A DNA stretch of 40,894 bases from an uncultured OCS116 cluster bacterium (GTDB taxonomy: Bacteria; Pseudomonadota; Alphaproteobacteria; Rhizobiales; TMED25), in NCBI GenBank assembly GCA_902538185.1, contig CACBED010000003.1, positions 1 through 40,894 of the forward strand, read 5' to 3'. Within the stretch, counting starts at the first letter, position 1; each line of letters opens with the position of its first letter. Made by a program: the position numbers and the translations under genes. This document shows, piece by piece, positions 9,079 to 19,378 of this stretch. The notes beneath the pieces are model-generated. The model was not told the DNA's origin. It saw only the letters and a program-made list of their open reading frames with translations, and ran no database searches.

Positions 9079-9226
9079 CTCAAAGTTGCTTTCGCTGCAA
9101 TAATTTCAAGCGTTGATGTCTCGCATTATTATCTTAAATCTGTGAAATAATATTTAAAGTAAATGTATAATGCTGTATTATTTGAGGTGTAGAAATAAAA
9201 ATTTTGCATATCAAGGGAGATTTTGA

Positions 9227-10315
9227 ATGGATTATGATATACCAATGAAGCCATATGGTCCGACGGCAGGTAGGGATCACATTGAGGATAAGCCAAGACC
9301 GAAAACAAAAACGGTAGATTTTCATATTCATATGCGAATTCAAGATGCTGATAAATTGATTGGTGATAGAATTCCAGATGACTCAAAAGTACAATATAGA
9401 TTTGCGAGCAAAGCCTCAAAAGAGCAAACACTCAAACATCATTCTGAGAGAATGCCATACCTGACGGATATGAATTATAGATTGCCAGATATGGAAAAAA
9501 TGCAAGTAGATATAGCGGCACTATCGTGTGCCCCAAGACAATTTTACTATTCCACAGAGCCAACACTTGGGCATGAATCAAGTCAAGTCGTCAATGATGG
9601 AATATATAAAGCGGTCAAAGAAAATAATACAACACATGTTGGATTAGGAACGGTTCCTCTTCAAGATACAGATTTAGCGATAAAAGAGCTCAAAAGGTGT
9701 GTTAATGAATTAGGCTTCAAAGGACTTCAAATCGGTGCTAGAATCAAAGAAGATGAAGAGCTTTCTTCCGAACGGTTGTATCCATTTTGGGAAGCTGCAC
9801 AGGAACTAAATGTGCCAATGCTCATACACCCTTCATCATTTTCAAGTCCAAGACTATCCGCATATCATATGATGAATATAATAGGAAACCCACTAGATAC
9901 GACAGTCGGTGTCCATTATCTTATTTTTGGAGGGGTATTAGAAAAATTTCCAAATTTGAAATTTGTTTTGAGCCATGGTGGCGCATTCACATCCCATTAT
10001 TTTGCAAGGATGGACCACGCTTATGGAGCAAGACCAGATTGTCGCGAAGACATCCATCGTAAGCCAAGCTATTACCTATCAAAGTTCTATTTTGATACGC
10101 TTGTATTTTCAGTAGAACAGTTATCTTATTTAATTAGTAATTTTGGCTCGGATCGTATTTTATTAGGTACCGATTATCCATTCGATATGGCTGAATTTAA
10201 TCCTGTTGAACATGTCTACCAAGTACCTGAACTCAGCGAGAGCGATAGAGAAAAAATCTGTGGTTTAAACGCACTAAACCTTATGGGAATTGATGAAGCT
10301 TACTTTAGTGAGTAA
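9227..10315 (+). CDS. Amidohydrolase family (ACMSD-like metal-dependent hydrolase)
   Basis: VDFHIHMRI metal-binding start; MLIHPSSF; KFVLSHGGA; RILLGTDYPFD. Confidence 0.9.
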   Translation: MDYDIPMKPYGPTAGRDHIEDKPRPKTKTVDFHIHMRIQDADKLIGDRIPDDSKVQYRFASKASKEQTLKHHSERMPYLTDMNYRLPDMEKMQVDIAALSCAPRQFYYSTEPTLGHESSQVVNDGIYKAVKENNTTHVGLGTVPLQDTDLAIKELKRCVNELGFKGLQIGARIKEDEELSSERLYPFWEAAQELNVPMLIHPSSFSSPRLSAYHMMNIIGNPLDTTVGVHYLIFGGVLEKFPNLKFVLSHGGAFTSHYFARMDHAYGARPDCREDIHRKPSYYLSKFYFDTLVFSVEQLSYLISNFGSDRILLGTDYPFDMAEFNPVEHVYQVPELSESDREKICGLNALNLMGIDEAYFSE

Positions 10316-10334
10316 ATAATATTGAGTTTGGTTG

Positions 10335-10616
10335 TTAGAGCCAATCCATATCAAATATTTTTTCACCATTCTCGTCTATTATGATCCTAGCTTTCCTCTC
10401 AATACATTCTATGGCATCATCTTTTTTGCTAAAAGTATCCGTTCTTATAAAGTAGGCGCTCATTTTTACACCCCCAATTTCTTTGAATATTTTTCCTTCT
10501 GTTGTATACGCTCCGCTATTTTTTTTAGGAGTCGGTACAATCTGAAAATCTTTATAGTCAGATACACCGACGGCACTAGAATTACTATTAAATAAATTTT
10601 TTAATTTGCTGAACAT
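10335..10616 (-). CDS. HlyU family protein (putative transcriptional regulator)
   Basis: 93 aa; YKDFQIVPTPKKNSGAYTTEGKIFKEIGGVKMSAYFIRTDTFSKKDDAIECIERKARIIIDENGEKIF matches the HlyU family pattern. Confidence 0.75.
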   Translation of the reverse strand: MFSKLKNLFNSNSSAVGVSDYKDFQIVPTPKKNSGAYTTEGKIFKEIGGVKMSAYFIRTDTFSKKDDAIECIERKARIIIDENGEKIFDMDWL

Positions 10617-10687
10617 GTATTAGTACCCACATTGATTATTTTTTAATTATTTTCAAAAAATGTTATTATCTATAATATAGACATAAT

Positions 10688-12142
10688 TTGGAGAAAAATT
10701 TAATGCAAGGAAATAATATTTTATTTATCATGGCTGATGAGCATAATTATAACTGCATTAACCAATTAGGTAATGATTTTATTATCACTCCAAATATTGA
10801 TAGCCTTGTCAAAGAGGGTACCACATTTACAAGTGCTTATACGCCTTCACCACTTTGTGTTCCCGCAAGGGCATCATTAGCTACAGGAACATACGTCCAC
10901 AAGAATAAGTATTGGGATGGAGCGCATGCATACGATGCTAGGGTACCTGGCTGGCAGCACGTCTTACGCGATAACAATGTGAATGTTACTTCCATAGGAA
11001 AATTACATTATAAGGACCGAACAATTGATACTGGATTCACAGAGACTATCGAGCCTATGCATTTGAAAGATGGGCTTGGTGATTTATTCGGGCTCTTGAG
11101 AGAAGAGATGCCGCCAAAAGATGCTTGCAAAAGATTATCCGAAGAGCTTGGAAGGGGTGATTGTGAGTACTTGGAATATGATCGCCTAATTACAAATAAA
11201 GCTATTGAATGGATTAGAAAACAAAAGAAAAGAGAGAAGCCAGACAGCCCGTGGGTATTATTTGTATCTTTTGTGTCGCCTCACTATCCCCTTATTGCAC
11301 CACCTGATTTTTATGACTTATATAATGATGCAAACCTGCCCTATGATAATTACCAGAATTTATCAAAAAATAAGCTGCATTCATGGGTTAAGGGTATACG
11401 AGAAAGTTGGCCATACGATGATTATATGGATGAGGAAAAAAGAAAAATTGCAGTACAAGCTTATTACGGTATGTGTAGTTTTATGGACTCAAATGTGGGT
11501 AAACTGCTCACGGAACTTAAACAATGTGATATATATGATGACACTACAATTATTTATGCAAGTGATCACGGAGAGTCACTTGGTAATAGAGGGCTTTGGG
11601 GAAAGATGACAATGTACGAAGACTCAGCATCAATACCCTTAATCATAAAGGGGCCCAACTTTAAAAAAAATCAGATGTGTAAAACACCTGTCACCTTGAT
11701 TGATCTATATCCAACAATATTCGATATTTTATCACTTGATCACGTTGCAAGTGAGGCGAATATAGATGGCGAGTCACTCAGGGCTATAGCAAACAACACT
11801 TACGATAAAAATAGATGTGTTTTAAGTGAGTATCATGGAGCTGGATCATATGGCGGCGCCTTCATGCTTAGAATGGGAGATTATAAGTATATATATTATG
11901 TAGGACATCAACCAGAGGTTTTTGACATTAAAAGTGATCCAAATGAGAAGCAAAATCTTGCAAATGACCCATCATTTAGAAGTTTGGTTGATATGCTGGA
12001 TAATGCATTAAGGTCAATTATTAATCCTGAAAGCGTCGATGAAGCAGCGCGTAGCGATCAAAAAAAGATGCTTAAGGATGTTGGGGGTATTGATTTTGTT
12101 TTGAATAGAGGAAACTATGCTGGTACGCCGGTAGGTTCATGA
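10688..12142 (+). CDS. Type I sulfatase (arylsulfatase/choline-sulfatase-like)
   Basis: MADEHNYNC...; formylglycine motif LCVPARASLATG (C-x-P-x-R); IIYASDHGESLGNRGLWGK. True start probably the ATG at 10703. Confidence 0.93.
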   Translation: MEKNLMQGNNILFIMADEHNYNCINQLGNDFIITPNIDSLVKEGTTFTSAYTPSPLCVPARASLATGTYVHKNKYWDGAHAYDARVPGWQHVLRDNNVNVTSIGKLHYKDRTIDTGFTETIEPMHLKDGLGDLFGLLREEMPPKDACKRLSEELGRGDCEYLEYDRLITNKAIEWIRKQKKREKPDSPWVLFVSFVSPHYPLIAPPDFYDLYNDANLPYDNYQNLSKNKLHSWVKGIRESWPYDDYMDEEKRKIAVQAYYGMCSFMDSNVGKLLTELKQCDIYDDTTIIYASDHGESLGNRGLWGKMTMYEDSASIPLIIKGPNFKKNQMCKTPVTLIDLYPTIFDILSLDHVASEANIDGESLRAIANNTYDKNRCVLSEYHGAGSYGGAFMLRMGDYKYIYYVGHQPEVFDIKSDPNEKQNLANDPSFRSLVDMLDNALRSIINPESVDEAARSDQKKMLKDVGGIDFVLNRGNYAGTPVGS

Positions 12143-12191
12143 ACTTAATCAAATTTAATGTTTAAGAACAATAATTTATAAGGAGATTAAT

Positions 12192-12380
12192 ATGGGTATT
12201 TCAGGATTTTGGCAATGGGTTGTAATTGGCTTAATTGTATTATTATTATTTTCACGGCCAGGTAAAATATCAAAGCTACTTGGTGATCTCGGTGTCGGGC
12301 TTAAAAGTTTCCGTGATGGTGTTAAGGGCGATATCGAAGACTCTGATGAGGATGAAAACGACTCAAAAAAAGATAAATAG
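12192..12380 (+). CDS. tatA: Sec-independent protein translocase TatA
   Basis: 62 aa; single N-terminal TM, then LFSRPGKISKLLGDLGVGLKSFRDGVKGD amphipathic helix; upstream of tatB and tatC. Confidence 0.93.
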   Translation: MGISGFWQWVVIGLIVLLLFSRPGKISKLLGDLGVGLKSFRDGVKGDIEDSDEDENDSKKDK

Positions 12381-12392
12381 AAAAAATCCAAG

Positions 12393-12662
12393 ATGTTTAA
12401 CATAGGTTGGCAAGAGATACTGATAATTTCAGTAGTTGTTATTTTAATTCTAGGTCCAAAAGAGTTACCTGCGGCTCTCAAAACTTTTTTGGGTGTAACC
12501 AGAAAAATCAGACATTTGTCTTCTGAATTCCTGAAGGAAGCAGAGAATGTTATCAGTAAAGAGGATCTGCACAAAGTTAAAGAATCGATGGACAACATTG
12601 AATATGACGAAAATCTCTCAAATAAAATTAATGAGTCTATCAGTAAAAAAAATAAAAAGTGA
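12393..12662 (+). CDS. tatB: Sec-independent protein translocase TatB
   Basis: MFNIGWQEILIISVVVILILGPKELPAALKTF is the canonical TatB start; between tatA and tatC. Confidence 0.95.
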   Translation: MFNIGWQEILIISVVVILILGPKELPAALKTFLGVTRKIRHLSSEFLKEAENVISKEDLHKVKESMDNIEYDENLSNKINESISKKNKK

Positions 12663-13480
12663 GAGTAGCTTTGGTAAAGAAGAATACAACAGATCCAACG
12701 AATTCAAGTGAAAAAAAAATGACCATGCTCGAGCACTTGGCTGAATTGAGAACACGGCTAATCTATTCGTTTATATTCTTCATATTTATTTTCTTTCTTT
12801 CTTTGATTAATTTTAAGATAGGGAGTTTTCACGGAAGCATATCGGAGTTAGTCTATATTTTTCTCCAAAATCCACTTGCCCAGATTATCAATGAAAGAGG
12901 TGGTAGGATGATTTTTACAGCACTACATGAAGGCTTCTTTACACAAATCAAAGTTGGATTTTACCTGGCATTGTTTATTTCATTACCGATAATGCTCATC
13001 CAGATCTGGAAGTATGTCTCGCCGGGTTTGTACGAGAATGAAAAAAATATTTTTTTGCCATTCATGATAGCAACACCGTTTCTTTTTCTATTGAGTTTTT
13101 TAATGGTTTATCTCATTGTAATGCCAATCGCTTGGAATTTCTTTTTGTCTTTTGAAATCCCTTCAACCTCAATGGGCCTTCCAATTGAAGTTGAACCACG
13201 GATATCTGAGTATTTATCACTTGTGTTAAGACTTATATTGGCTTTTGGGCTATGCTTCCAGCTACCCATTTTAATCTTATTATTAGTCAGAATTGGAATT
13301 ATTGATGTCTTATGGTTAACCAGAAGACGTAAATATTGTATATTATTCTCATTCATTACCGCTGCGATCTTAACACCACCCGATGTGATCAGCCAATTTC
13401 TATTAGCACTACCACTTATTTTTCTGTACGAAATATCAATTATTATCTCAAAATTTATTAAAAAAAGAGACTCGGATTAA
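12659..13480 (+). CDS. tatC: Sec-independent protein translocase TatC
   Basis: MLEHLAELRTRLIYS; ISLPIMLIQIWKYVSPGLYENEK; TPPDVISQFLLALPLIFLYE. GTG start overlaps the tatB stop. Confidence 0.97.
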   Translation: MRVALVKKNTTDPTNSSEKKMTMLEHLAELRTRLIYSFIFFIFIFFLSLINFKIGSFHGSISELVYIFLQNPLAQIINERGGRMIFTALHEGFFTQIKVGFYLALFISLPIMLIQIWKYVSPGLYENEKNIFLPFMIATPFLFLLSFLMVYLIVMPIAWNFFLSFEIPSTSMGLPIEVEPRISEYLSLVLRLILAFGLCFQLPILILLLVRIGIIDVLWLTRRRKYCILFSFITAAILTPPDVISQFLLALPLIFLYEISIIISKFIKKRDSD

Positions 13481-13549
13481 TATATCATTTGAATTAATCC
13501 CATATGCAAATTATATTTAAAGTATACGCAACGAAACAGTGATAAATAT

Positions 13550-13840
13550 ATGATTCTTTTAAACACCCTGATGCTTCTACAATGGATTGCAGGTCTTATT
13601 GTATGGCTGTTGATATTAAATGTCGTGATAGAGTGGCTTCTGCATTTTGGAATTTTAAACCCCAGACATTATCTTGTATCTGTGATTGGTGAGTTTTTGA
13701 ATAAAATGACAAACCCCATCCTCACCCCAATAAGACGTTATATACCAACTTATAATGGATTAGATTTTAGTCCATTAATTGCAATTTTCATTCTATTCAT
13801 CATCAAGGACCTTATTAATATACTCATCATAAGCAGCTAA
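13550..13840 (+). CDS. YggT family membrane protein
   Basis: 96 aa; LNPRHYLVSVIGEFLNKMTNPILTPIRRYIPTYNGLDFSPLIAIFIL is a typical YggT signature. Confidence 0.9.
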   Translation: MILLNTLMLLQWIAGLIVWLLILNVVIEWLLHFGILNPRHYLVSVIGEFLNKMTNPILTPIRRYIPTYNGLDFSPLIAIFILFIIKDLINILIISS

Positions 13841-13854
13841 AATATGGGGGTATT

Positions 13855-14748
13855 ATGCCTATAAAAGAAGAATTAAAACATAAAATCATTGATGGTAAAA
13901 TAATTTCAGGACTTCTAGTTGAAAAGGTGTCAACTGGCATTTTTGAGCTCACCAAGAAGGATATTAAGCCAACTCTCGCAGTTGTTTTGATTGGAGATGA
14001 TCCCGCAAGCCAAGTATATGTTCGCAATAAAAAGATAATGTGTGAAAAAGTTGGCATTCAGTCTGTGGAGTATAAGTTTGCAGTGGATATTAAAGAGTCA
14101 GAATTATTGAGCTTAATCGACTCACTTAATAGAGATAAAGGGATCAATGGTATACTTGTACAATTTCCAATTCCTCCTCATATAAGCAAACAAAAAACAA
14201 TAAACGCTATATCACCTGATAAAGATGTCGATGGTTTACATCCAATCAATGCAGGCAAGTTAATGAATAATATCGAATGTCTCACTCCATGCACGCCCCA
14301 AGGTTCTATGATTATGATTAATTCTATTGCTGAAGATACGTCCGGAATGAATGCAGTTGTTCTTGGAAGATCGAATCTAGTTGGTAAACCAATGTCTCAA
14401 TTATTAATAAACGCAAATTGTACAGTTACCCAAGTACACTCAAAGACTAAGGATATACAATCATTCACATCACAGGCAGATATTTTAGTTGCAGCAATTG
14501 GCATACCAAATTTTGTAAAATCTGATTGGGTAAAAAAAGATGCCATTGTAATTGATGTTGGTATTAATCGAGTCGAGTCAGATCAAAACGCAACATCTAA
14601 AACAAAACTTGTTGGGGATGTTGATTTTGAAGACGTTTTTGATAAAGTATCTGCAATAACTCCCGTACCTGGTGGCGTTGGTCTCATGACTGTTGCTTGT
14701 TTAATGAATAACACCTTGATAGCAACAAAAGCCCAGCATAGCTTGTAA
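13855..14748 (+). CDS. folD: Bifunctional methylenetetrahydrofolate dehydrogenase/methenyltetrahydrofolate cyclohydrolase
   Basis: VGDDPASQVYVRNK-like VLIGDDPASQVYVRNKKIMCEKVGI; VQFPIPPHI; DVDGLHPINAGKL; PVPGGVGLMTVACLMNNT. Confidence 0.98.
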   Translation: MPIKEELKHKIIDGKIISGLLVEKVSTGIFELTKKDIKPTLAVVLIGDDPASQVYVRNKKIMCEKVGIQSVEYKFAVDIKESELLSLIDSLNRDKGINGILVQFPIPPHISKQKTINAISPDKDVDGLHPINAGKLMNNIECLTPCTPQGSMIMINSIAEDTSGMNAVVLGRSNLVGKPMSQLLINANCTVTQVHSKTKDIQSFTSQADILVAAIGIPNFVKSDWVKKDAIVIDVGINRVESDQNATSKTKLVGDVDFEDVFDKVSAITPVPGGVGLMTVACLMNNTLIATKAQHSL

Positions 14749-14751
14749 GAT

Positions 14752-15963
14752 TTATTTTTTTCTGTTCGATAAGAGCTTTAATCTGAGAGAGTTAATTTTT
14801 ATAAATCCACCAGCATCATTCTGATTGTAGTCAGTATCAGTATCCTCGAAGCTGACCAGATCGGCGTTGTAAAGTGAATAATCACTTTTCCTGTTCATTA
14901 CTATTATGTTACCTTTATGGAGTTTTAGTGAAATTTCCCCGGTTACATATACTTGGGATTGGTCAATTGCTTTTTGAAGCATTTCTCTTTCAGGTGAAAA
15001 CCACAACCCATTATAAATTAACGATGCGTATTTTGGCATTAGTTCATCTTTTAAGTGCATTGAGCCCGAGTCTAAAGTAAGCTCTTCAATTGCTCTATGT
15101 GCTTTGAGAAGGATAGTGCCACCCGGTGTTTCATATATTCCTCGGCTCTTCATCCCAACATATCTATTTTCAATTAGATCAAGCCTTCCAATGCCATTTT
15201 GTTTACCAATTTCGTTTAATTTTTCAAATAGTTTAACTGGAGTCATAGAATTACCATTAATTGAAATTGGATCACCTTTTTCGAAACCTATAGACATTTC
15301 GGTGGGTATGTCATTTGATTCATCAATTGATAGCGTTCTTTGATAAATATATTCAGGAGGTTCATTTTCAGGATTTTCAATTAGCTTACCCTCTGACGAG
15401 GTATGTAAAATATTGGCATCTATTGAAAATGGAGCCTCACCTTTTTTATCTTTTGGAATTGGTATTTGATTTTCTTCAGCAAATTCGATTAATTTTGTTC
15501 TCGATTTTAGATCCCAGTCTCTCCAGGGGGAAATTACCTTTATGTTTGGTTTAAGAGCATAATAGCCCAGCTCGAACCTGACCTGATCATTACCTTTACC
15601 AGTGGCCCCATGACAAACTGCATCAGCGCCTGTTTCGTTTGCAATTTCTATTTGCCTTTTAGCAATTAATGGTCTTGCAATGGCTGTTCCTAGTAAATAC
15701 TGACCTTCATATAGAGTGTTTGCTCTAAACATTGGAAATATATAGTTAGATACGAAATCCTCTCTTAAATCCTCAATATATATCTCTTTGACGCCCAACA
15801 TCTCAGCTTTTTTTCTTGCTGGCTCTATTTCATCACCCTGTCCGAGGTCAGCAGTAAATGTTACCACCTCACAATCGTATGTAGACTGGAGCCACTTTAA
15901 TATTATAGAGGTATCAAGACCGCCCGAATATGCTAGTACTACTTTCTTTATTTTATTTGTCAT
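14752..15963 (-). CDS. argG: Argininosuccinate synthase
   Basis: [69 protein letters not shown]. Confidence 0.98.
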   Translation of the reverse strand: MTNKIKKVVLAYSGGLDTSIILKWLQSTYDCEVVTFTADLGQGDEIEPARKKAEMLGVKEIYIEDLREDFVSNYIFPMFRANTLYEGQYLLGTAIARPLIAKRQIEIANETGADAVCHGATGKGNDQVRFELGYYALKPNIKVISPWRDWDLKSRTKLIEFAEENQIPIPKDKKGEAPFSIDANILHTSSEGKLIENPENEPPEYIYQRTLSIDESNDIPTEMSIGFEKGDPISINGNSMTPVKLFEKLNEIGKQNGIGRLDLIENRYVGMKSRGIYETPGGTILLKAHRAIEELTLDSGSMHLKDELMPKYASLIYNGLWFSPEREMLQKAIDQSQVYVTGEISLKLHKGNIIVMNRKSDYSLYNADLVSFEDTDTDYNQNDAGGFIKINSLRLKLLSNRKK

Positions 15964-15999
15964 GGTTACAGATATAAAATATTAATTAATCAAAGTATA

Positions 16000-17145
16000 T
16001 TATTTTTTACTTTTAAGCCTTATTGTTTCAGATCTTAATTGACCACATGCAGCCAAAATATCCTGACCACGCGGTTTTCTGATCGGAGATGAAAAACCTG
16101 CATCCAAAAGTACTTTTGCAAATTCTCTAATTCGCTTCATATCTGAACATATGTAATTACTGCCTGGCCATGGATTAAATGGAATTAGGTTAATCTTTGA
16201 GGGTATATTACTTAGTATCTTAATTAAGTCTCTTGCGTCTTGAAGGCTGTCATTGACATCTTTTAACATGACGTACTCAAATGTAATTTTACTCGAGTTT
16301 TTAATCTTTGGATAGTTTTCGCAGGCTTTTATAAGCTCTTTTAGTGGGTATTTCTTATTGATGGGAACAAGGATATCACGAATTTCATCTTTTGCTGCAT
16401 GTAGGGATACTGCAAGAGAGACACCAATCTCATTACCTACTCGCTCGATGTACGGAACAATACCAGACGTTGAGAGTGTAACACGGCGTTTCGATAGCGC
16501 TATACCGTCGCAATCTGTTATAATCAGCAGTGCTTTTTTTACAGCTTCAAAGTTGTATAATGGTTCGCCCATACCCATCATTACAACATTTGTGATCTTT
16601 CTCACATTATTTGGATTATTTTTATGCCAATCATCAAGTCTATCTTTTGCAATAAGTAACTGTGACACTATTTCATCACTAGTCAGATTTCTCACAAGTC
16701 TCTGAGTACCTGTATGACAAAATGAGCAGTTTAATGTACAGCCTATTTGGCTCGAAATACACAATGTACCTCTATTTTCCTCCGGTATAAAAACTGTCTC
16801 AATTTGGTTGTTAGTTGAGTTATTTTTGCTCGCAAGATCTACTAGCCATTTAATTGTTCCATCATTTGATTTTTGTTCACTCGCAATCGAATTTCTGGAT
16901 AAAGTATAATTTTTTGATAATTGATTTAATAACTCTTTAGGCATATTTTTTATCTCAGACAATTCTGTTACACCACCTAAAAAAGTCCAATTCCAGAGTT
17001 GCTTTGTTCGCATAGAATTTTGTTTGCTAGGAACATGACACTTCTCTAACGCTTCAGAAATCTCCGATTTTAACTGACCATAAATTTTTTTTAAGTTCTG
17101 ATTATCTTGATTTGTGGATGGTAATTCTATTGAAGTATCCAGCAT
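16000..17145 (-). CDS. rlmN: Dual-specificity 23S rRNA/tRNA adenine-C2 methyltransferase (radical SAM)
   Basis: [20 protein letters not shown] radical-SAM CxxxCxx[30 protein letters not shown]. Confidence 0.97.
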   Translation of the reverse strand: MLDTSIELPSTNQDNQNLKKIYGQLKSEISEALEKCHVPSKQNSMRTKQLWNWTFLGGVTELSEIKNMPKELLNQLSKNYTLSRNSIASEQKSNDGTIKWLVDLASKNNSTNNQIETVFIPEENRGTLCISSQIGCTLNCSFCHTGTQRLVRNLTSDEIVSQLLIAKDRLDDWHKNNPNNVRKITNVVMMGMGEPLYNFEAVKKALLIITDCDGIALSKRRVTLSTSGIVPYIERVGNEIGVSLAVSLHAAKDEIRDILVPINKKYPLKELIKACENYPKIKNSSKITFEYVMLKDVNDSLQDARDLIKILSNIPSKINLIPFNPWPGSNYICSDMKRIREFAKVLLDAGFSSPIRKPRGQDILAACGQLRSETIRLKSKK

Positions 17146-17174
17146 TTTATATCTTTAAATTTAATTTTTTGTGT

Positions 17175-17702
17175 TCAAGAGCAAACTGAGTCGAGTTCTT
17201 GAAGACTTCTAATTACACCTTTTAATGAATAGTGATCAGTTGTGCTTGTTCCAAATTCGGATGTACCTTTTACAATCATCTGATAACCTTTTTTCATTGC
17301 CTCAACTAATTTTTTTTCTTCATCTTCAGTCATGAGCCATGCATTTACGCCATTCTTATTTGAGGTCATTGCGAATGTGCTGTTAAGGATCTTTACAGAA
17401 ATTGAGGTTCCATCCTTGAGCTTATAACCAATATTTAGGCTGGGTTGATTATAATTCATGTCAATCCTTGAAATGAAAAAATTTGGACTCCAATTTTTAT
17501 CTTTTGGGTCCTGTTTTATTGGGGTACTTGCTATGTAGCATATATTTCTATCCCCTTCGGAGTGAGTGAAAACACTCCAATCACCAAATCTACTTTTTAG
17601 CTGTGGTTGCTGAGTATTGGCAAGAACGTGAAATTCGGGTACCAGAAAAGTTAGCAACAGAAATATGCATGTAAATCTGAAATATTTTGTTAGTGCTTTC
17701 AT
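17175..17702 (-). CDS. Invasion-associated locus B (IalB) family secreted protein
   Basis: Signal-peptide-like N-terminus; FGDWSVFTHSEGDRNICYIASTPIKQDP; NAWLMTEDEEKKLVEAMKKGYQMIVKGTS. Confidence 0.85.
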   Translation of the reverse strand: MKALTKYFRFTCIFLLLTFLVPEFHVLANTQQPQLKSRFGDWSVFTHSEGDRNICYIASTPIKQDPKDKNWSPNFFISRIDMNYNQPSLNIGYKLKDGTSISVKILNSTFAMTSNKNGVNAWLMTEDEEKKLVEAMKKGYQMIVKGTSEFGTSTTDHYSLKGVIRSLQELDSVCS

Positions 17703-17778
17703 AGATGTATCAACTTAATTCCAAATTCAAAATAAAAAAAAATAATTTATTTTTCGTAAACAAAGACTAAATATGTTT

Positions 17779-18264
17779 TTACCTTGTTTTTATACCAAGG
17801 GTTTTGACACGATCATACATAACAATTGCTCCGGCAATGGCAACATTTAATGAAAAACTTGTTGGAATTTTTACAATATGATCTGCTCTTGATAATGTTT
17901 CTGATGATAGTGAACCCTTTTCGGGACCAAGTATATACATGGCTTGTAAAGGATGAACAAAATTTTGTAAATCTTCGGCATCTTCAGTTATTTCAACTCC
18001 TATTACTTTACAACCTCTTGGTATCGAGATATCATTGATTTTATCCCACTCATAATAAGGCAAATGATTTACCGATTTTGAGGTATCTGATTTATTAATT
18101 TTATCCTTATTTTCTACAACTCTCTTGTGAGGACTTATGGTAAATACAGAATTAGCCCCAAAGGCATGGGCAGACCTAATTAAGTTTCCAAGATTCATGG
18201 GTTTTGAAATATTTTCAACGCCAATTGAGAAATAACCTCTGGGAATTTGTTTTGATTTTCGCAT
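17779..18264 (-). CDS. TrmH/SpoU family RNA methyltransferase
   Basis: NISKPMNLGNLIRSAHAFGANSVF; YILGPEKGSLSSETLSRADHIVKIPTSFSLNVAIAGAIVMYD, SpoU motifs 1-3. Confidence 0.9.
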   Translation of the reverse strand: MRKSKQIPRGYFSIGVENISKPMNLGNLIRSAHAFGANSVFTISPHKRVVENKDKINKSDTSKSVNHLPYYEWDKINDISIPRGCKVIGVEITEDAEDLQNFVHPLQAMYILGPEKGSLSSETLSRADHIVKIPTSFSLNVAIAGAIVMYDRVKTLGIKTR

Positions 18265-18269
18265 TTCTG

Positions 18270-18536
18270 CTAAGATTTGAATTTAGCTTCTATTAAGTCA
18301 ATACGTAGCGCGAGCTCTGTGTCTTTTTCAGTTACCTTACCTTCATCATGCGTACATAGCGTGATGTTTACTTTGTTGTAGACATTTGACCAATCGGGAT
18401 GATGATCTAATTGGTTTGCAATTTTTGCAACCTCATTCATAAAAGCCCAAGCTACATCAAAATTTTCAAAAATAAATTCCTTTGTTATTCCTTTATTATC
18501 GGCTGTAGGTGGCCATGGTAATACTCTATCAATCAT
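18270..18536 (-). CDS. phhB: 4a-hydroxytetrahydrobiopterin dehydratase (pterin-4a-carbinolamine dehydratase)
   Basis: FENFDVAWAFMNEVAKIANQLDHHPDWSNVYNKVNITLCTHDEGKVTEKDTELA, a canonical PCD motif. Confidence 0.94.
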   Translation of the reverse strand: MIDRVLPWPPTADNKGITKEFIFENFDVAWAFMNEVAKIANQLDHHPDWSNVYNKVNITLCTHDEGKVTEKDTELALRIDLIEAKFKS

Positions 18537-18661
18537 GATTATCTCACTTTCTTTTTGTTGTTTAGTAAAATCTACTGCATGTGTGCATATATAAATAAAT
18601 CATATTATCTACTTGATTTCCAGTTCTAGAATAATTTAATATAAAGTATAACTTTTTATTT

Positions 18662-19375
18662 ATGGAGATAAAAATGGAACCAAACATTTATAAAAATTCA
18701 TCGTATGCCTCAGCAGAAATTGATCAGGGCTTGCGCACATATATGTTACGTGTATACAACTATATGGCAATCGGTCTTTTCATAACGGCAATTATTGCGT
18801 ATTTTGCTGCAGCGTCAGGTTTGTATCTCGCATTGGCACAAACACCTCTAATTTGGGTTGTAATGCTCGCACCATTAGGGATGGTTTTCTATCTAAGTGC
18901 ACGTATTACTCGAATGTCATTCACGTCGGCGCAGGCTTCTTTTTGGATTTTTTCAGGCCTCATGGGATTGTCTCTATCATACATCTTCTTGGCGTATACT
19001 GGCACTAGCATAGCTCGCGTTTTTCTCATTACATCTGGCTCATTTGGAGCGCTCAGTTTGTTCGGATACACTACAAAGAAAGATTTATCTGCTTGGGGTT
19101 CATTCCTCTTCATGGGTTTGATTGGCATAATATTGGCATCAATTGTAAATATTTTTATTGGTTCAAGTGGAATGCAGTTTGGGATTTCTGTTTTGGGTGT
19201 ACTGATATTTGCAGGATTTACAGCTTACGACACACAGCAGATTAAACAGATATATTATCAAGGTGATAGTGCTGATGTATCAGGGCGTAAAGCGATTATG
19301 GGTGCGTTAAGACTATATCTCGACTTTATTAATCTATTTATTTTACTTATACAATTATTTGGTTCGCGGAGATAA
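18662..19375 (+). CDS. Bax inhibitor-1/YccA family integral membrane protein
   Basis: Multiple TMs; VYNYMAIGLFITAIIAY; FAGFTAYDTQQIKQIYYQGD...GALRLYLDFINLFILLIQLFG. Confidence 0.93.
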   Translation: MEIKMEPNIYKNSSYASAEIDQGLRTYMLRVYNYMAIGLFITAIIAYFAAASGLYLALAQTPLIWVVMLAPLGMVFYLSARITRMSFTSAQASFWIFSGLMGLSLSYIFLAYTGTSIARVFLITSGSFGALSLFGYTTKKDLSAWGSFLFMGLIGIILASIVNIFIGSSGMQFGISVLGVLIFAGFTAYDTQQIKQIYYQGDSADVSGRKAIMGALRLYLDFINLFILLIQLFGSRR

Positions 19376-19378
19376 GCT

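Noticed and set aside
8733-9116. 127-aa plus-strand ORF
   Set aside because: Out-of-frame shadow of the DUF2177 gene (8671-9078); composition rich in W/C/H/F, no family resemblance.
9129-9431. Two minus-strand ORFs (9129-9431, 9134-9343)
   Set aside because: Antisense to the start of the amidohydrolase and AT-rich leader; no motif, mutually overlapping.
11205-11609. 134-aa plus-strand ORF
   Set aside because: Frame-shifted shadow within the sulfatase, whose reading frame is intact throughout.
12176-12598. 140-aa minus-strand ORF
   Set aside because: Antisense to tatA/tatB, which are strongly supported.
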